A stretch of DNA of 61,307 nt from Spirochaetales bacterium (lineage in GTDB: Bacteria > Spirochaetota > Spirochaetia > DSM-2461), in the NCBI GenBank assembly GCA_016936555.1, contig JAFGXR010000107.1, forward strand, positions 1-61,307. The letters run 5' to 3'. The notes beneath the pieces are model-generated. The model made no database searches. It had not been told where the DNA came from and worked only from the letters and a program-made list of their open reading frames with translations. Position numbers and translations under genes: made by a program. This document shows, one piece after another, positions 58,427 through 61,307 of this stretch (position 1 is the first letter of the stretch; every line of letters begins with the position of its first letter).

Positions 58427-61295
58427 CTGGCAGTTTCTCCTTCTCTTCTTTTCCATTCTCCTGGGGCTGAATCTCATAATACTTCTCTGGACTCTCTATG
58501 TGAAACGGCGCTCCCGACGGCTCTATCTCAACGGGGAGAAATACCGCTCCTGTATTTCCGATCTGATAAACGGCGATGACTTTTCATTCGGCAGGCTGAA
58601 AATCTCCGAGAGGGTGCACTTCCTCACGGCCCTTCAGAGATGGACGAAGAGCTTTGAATTGCCCGACCAGATATACGGTTTGCTGAGTCCCCTTATCAAA
58701 GACTGGAATCTCTCTGGAATTGTAAGAAAAAAATTGAAGAGCCGACGCATCCATGTCCGCTCGGAAGGGCTTCTCCTGGTGGAGCTTCTTCCCCAGGATG
58801 AACAGCTCTTTCTTCTGGAGAAGGCTCTCGAGCGGGAAACATCCCAGCTTCTTGAGCTGAAAATGGTGGAGATTCTCTGTTCGCTCAATCTCCAGCACTC
58901 CATTTCCCTTATCATCGATGTGCTGAAAAGGACTCCCGCTCATTTCAGGAACAAGATCATATGTTTTCTTTCGGCTTACAGCCTTCAATTGGGGGCCTGG
59001 GCTGCCCGGCACAAGGACAGTCCCGACCCCCTTATCAGACGTCTTCTCATTATCGCGGCGGAAGAGGGGCAAGATGAATGGTTTCTGCCTTTTCTGACCG
59101 GGCAAATCCGGGCCGATGATTTCGAATTGAGATCGGCGGCGGCGGCCATTCTGCTCCGGAAATTCAGCAGATCCTTCGACCTGGAACACCTCTTTACGTC
59201 CCCCTATGAAGATATGAGAAAAAAAGGGGTGGAATTTCTGATCGAACAGGATCCCGATGCCGGTCCCGAAGCTTATCTGTTTCTGCTGGAACGGGAGGAT
59301 CTTCGTTCCTTTGCAGTCGATGCGCTGTCCCGCAAAGTCAGCAGGTCCCCGAGGCTGCTCAAAGAATCCTTTGAACTCTTTAAACAAAGCCGAGCCTCCG
59401 AAGACAAGCTTATCTGGGCGGAAGTTCTCAGCAGCCGGGTCTCCTACTTCGCTTTCAGAGCCGAACAGGAGGATTTCGAAGACGTGGCGGATCTTCTCTC
59501 CCGTATCATCGAGCTGGGACACTATTCCCAGATCATCAACTTTCTCAACCAGAACAGAAATCAGATGTTGGAAGAGACTCTGAAGAGGATTCTCCTTCCC
59601 CTCATCGACAGCCATGCCCTCTTCAGGAAACAGTGCCGGCTGTACCTCAATGAGAAGATGCAGAAGCGCTGGAAGATCCCCGATTTCGAGAAAGAGGTGA
59701 GCGAACCGAAATTCCTGCTGAAAAGGGGCGATAAAGTTCTTATGGGCATTATGATGCTACTTGTTATCTTTCTGCCTATCGGGATTTTTCTGGTCACCAG
59801 AACCGCTCCGCTCCGCTTTTACACCTCCGGTGAACTCTTCGTGTCCTTTGTTTTTTTCTTCCATTATGTTTTTGCCTTCTACAACATAGCGGTTAACAGC
59901 ATCTATTTTATACTGATGCTTCTCTCCTGGTATGTCATTAACAGGCAGCAGACCTGCTGGGAACTGGCGGACAGGAAATTTCTCTTTACACCGGGACTGC
60001 TCCCCTCCATTTCCATCCTGGCGCCGGCCTTCAATGAAGAGACGACAATCATACAGAACGTCTATTCTCTGATGGCCCTCGATTATGCCGACTTCGAGGT
60101 CATTGTAATCGATGACGGTTCTTCCGATAAAACTTCCCAGGTTCTGATCAATCAGTTCAATATGGAAATTTCCGAATGGCCATCGGTCGGTGCCATTGCC
60201 TGCGCTCCCGTACAGGGGGTCTACAGAAGCCGCGAATATCCCGGTCTTCTTCTGATCAGAAAACTGAACGGAGGGAAGGCCGATGCCCTGAACGCCGGTA
60301 TCAATTATGCTTCGGGAGAGTATATCTGCAGCATCGATGCGGACAGTCTTCTGGAACCGGATGCCCTTCAGAAAATTATGATCCGCACGCTGATTCACAG
60401 GAACGAAACCGTAGCCGTGGGGGGGAATGTCCTGCCGTCCAACGGGTCCATCGTCAGCGAAGGCATGATCCGGGAAATACACCTGCCTGAAAATACCTAC
60501 GCCCGTTACCAGACCGTGGAATATCTCCGATCCTTTATTTCAAACAGGCTGGGATGGTCGAAAATCAACAGTCTTCTGGTCATCTCAGGCGCTTTCGGCG
60601 TTTTCAAGCGGGACAGGATCGTGGCCATGGGCGGCTATCTGACCGGAAAGGGTAAACTCCGGAAGGATACGGTCGGTGAGGATATGGAGGCGGTTGTTCA
60701 TCTCTACGAATACATGAAGGACAGTAAGCGCAGATTCCATGTTGATTATGCCTATAACGCCAACTGCTGGACCGAGGTTCCCGAGACTCTCGAAAGCCTG
60801 GTCCGCCAGCGTGACCGGTGGCACCGCGGGCTCGTCGAAGTCATCCTTTACCATAAGAACATGCTCTTCAACCGGAAATACGGCGCGGTCGGGCTCATCG
60901 CTTTTCCCTATTTCGTTCTTTTCGAGCTTCTGGGTCCGTTCCTCGAATCCATGGGATATCTGCTGCTGATCATTCCGTTTTTTCTGGGGCTGCTGAACAG
61001 CAGGATCATTCTCTTTATGTTTTCCATTGCGGTCGTGTTGGGCATTCTCATTTCGACATTGTCCCTGTTTCTGGCAGAAAAAGGTGTCCTTTATTTCAAA
61101 GGCAGGGATTTCCGATATGTCGTACTGACGGCTTTCCTGGAGAATTTCGGGTGGCGCCAGTTTATCAGCTTTCTCAGGCCCGTCAGTTATTTCATGTATA
61201 CCTTCCGCCGGAAGGACAAGGGGTGGCAGAAATTCCAGAGAAAAGGTTTCCTTCAGGCTCATGAGAAGGAGGTTCACCATGGATCGCCGTCATAA
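58416..61295 (+). CDS. HEAT-like/GT2 processive polysaccharide synthase
   Basis: 959 residues. TM1 is about 5-27. Residues 45-430 are alpha-helical repeats resembling HEAT repeats. TMs lie near 441-460 and 473-507. The GT2 domain (528-805) has D566/D567 (DDGSSD), D641-x-D643, the base E755-D756 (GEDME) and Q798-R-D-R-W802, the full set of processive synthases such as PgaC or BcsA. C-terminal TMs lie near 823-885. It should make and translocate a beta-linked polymer across the inner membrane. No PilZ domain is present; the repeats may receive the signal from the preceding protein. It is translationally coupled to that gene. Confidence 0.9.
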   Translation: MNISWQFLLLFFSILLGLNLIILLWTLYVKRRSRRLYLNGEKYRSCISDLINGDDFSFGRLKISERVHFLTALQRWTKSFELPDQIYGLLSPLIKDWNLSGIVRKKLKSRRIHVRSEGLLLVELLPQDEQLFLLEKALERETSQLLELKMVEILCSLNLQHSISLIIDVLKRTPAHFRNKIICFLSAYSLQLGAWAARHKDSPDPLIRRLLIIAAEEGQDEWFLPFLTGQIRADDFELRSAAAAILLRKFSRSFDLEHLFTSPYEDMRKKGVEFLIEQDPDAGPEAYLFLLEREDLRSFAVDALSRKVSRSPRLLKESFELFKQSRASEDKLIWAEVLSSRVSYFAFRAEQEDFEDVADLLSRIIELGHYSQIINFLNQNRNQMLEETLKRILLPLIDSHALFRKQCRLYLNEKMQKRWKIPDFEKEVSEPKFLLKRGDKVLMGIMMLLVIFLPIGIFLVTRTAPLRFYTSGELFVSFVFFFHYVFAFYNIAVNSIYFILMLLSWYVINRQQTCWELADRKFLFTPGLLPSISILAPAFNEETTIIQNVYSLMALDYADFEVIVIDDGSSDKTSQVLINQFNMEISEWPSVGAIACAPVQGVYRSREYPGLLLIRKLNGGKADALNAGINYASGEYICSIDADSLLEPDALQKIMIRTLIHRNETVAVGGNVLPSNGSIVSEGMIREIHLPENTYARYQTVEYLRSFISNRLGWSKINSLLVISGAFGVFKRDRIVAMGGYLTGKGKLRKDTVGEDMEAVVHLYEYMKDSKRRFHVDYAYNANCWTEVPETLESLVRQRDRWHRGLVEVILYHKNMLFNRKYGAVGLIAFPYFVLFELLGPFLESMGYLLLIIPFFLGLLNSRIILFMFSIAVVLGILISTLSLFLAEKGVLYFKGRDFRYVVLTAFLENFGWRQFISFLRPVSYFMYTFRRKDKGWQKFQRKGFLQAHEKEVHHGSPS

Positions 61296-61307
61296 CAGCC
61301 TGATCGG
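61279..61307 (+). CDS. Start of a further gene in the polysaccharide operon (partial)
   Basis: An ATG at 61279, preceded by a strong AAGGAGG, opens MDRRHNSLI and runs off the window. It overlaps the synthase stop by 17 bp. Being the next gene of the operon, it could encode the periplasmic or tetratricopeptide partner that the system otherwise lacks. Confidence 0.6.

Overview
The window is a chromosomal stretch of about 61 kb from a Gram-negative (diderm) bacterium of moderate GC. The best guess is a free-living, saccharolytic member of the Spirochaetota. The pointers are an oxygen-binding-diiron-protein-like (ODP-like) beta-lactamase fold, many lipoproteins and sensor kinases, TRAP transport, a LytS/LytTR pair linked to a solute-binding protein, and RpoN-type regulation. 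No rRNA or other marker gene settles the phylum, so the assignment is inference.

Layout. 0.45-7.5 kb: an oligo-1,6-glucosidase, ppnP, a phosphatase/dehydrogenase pair, and a TRAP transporter (dctPQM) whose first two genes are separated by a foldable repeat element. 7.7-11.8 kb: a sugar-type binding protein, a LytS-type kinase and a LytTR regulator in overlapping genes, with no ABC permease beside them. 11.8-18.7 kb: truC, a large DUF2339-like membrane protein, and a three-gene ABC exporter. 18.6-32.6 kb: a binding protein, a Cache diguanylate cyclase, HrpB, a glycosyltransferase, sensor kinases, a GntR regulator, Sel1 and OmpA envelope proteins, and tRNA-Ser(CGA). 32.6-39.8 kb: a multi-PAS kinase, two paralogous lipoproteins behind a near-consensus sigma-54 promoter, the adjacent sigma-54 activator, and a radical SAM protein. 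39.9-52.2 kb: a ROK-like fragment, a GH31 lipoprotein glucosidase under a LacI-type operator, a deleted B1 metallo-beta-lactamase, a beta-helix lipoprotein overlapping a Crp/Fnr regulator, an S1-domain protein, a GNAT-ASCH fusion, an AEC carrier, an AAA_14 ATPase and a J-domain protein.

52.6 kb to the end is the most striking part and looks like an undescribed exopolysaccharide synthesis/export locus. It holds a membrane protein, a secreted GH16 enzyme, a NodB-like deacetylase fused to a putative outer-membrane beta-barrel, and a STAS protein. It also holds an ODP-like diiron domain fused to a catalytically dead GGDEF and a pseudo-receiver, and a HEAT-like/GT2 processive synthase. A further gene begins at the right edge. 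The likely logic is polymer synthesis by the GT2 membrane synthase, gating by an oxygen- or redox-sensing signalling protein and a STAS partner, and deacetylation/export by the deacetylase-barrel, with trimming by GH16.

Two genome-wide habits are visible. First, many monocistronic or first genes have no Shine-Dalgarno sequence; their start codon instead lies about 6-10 nt after a sigma-70-like -10 box, which predicts leaderless mRNAs. Second, convergent genes routinely overlap at their 3' ends by 10-44 bp with no T-run terminator between them.
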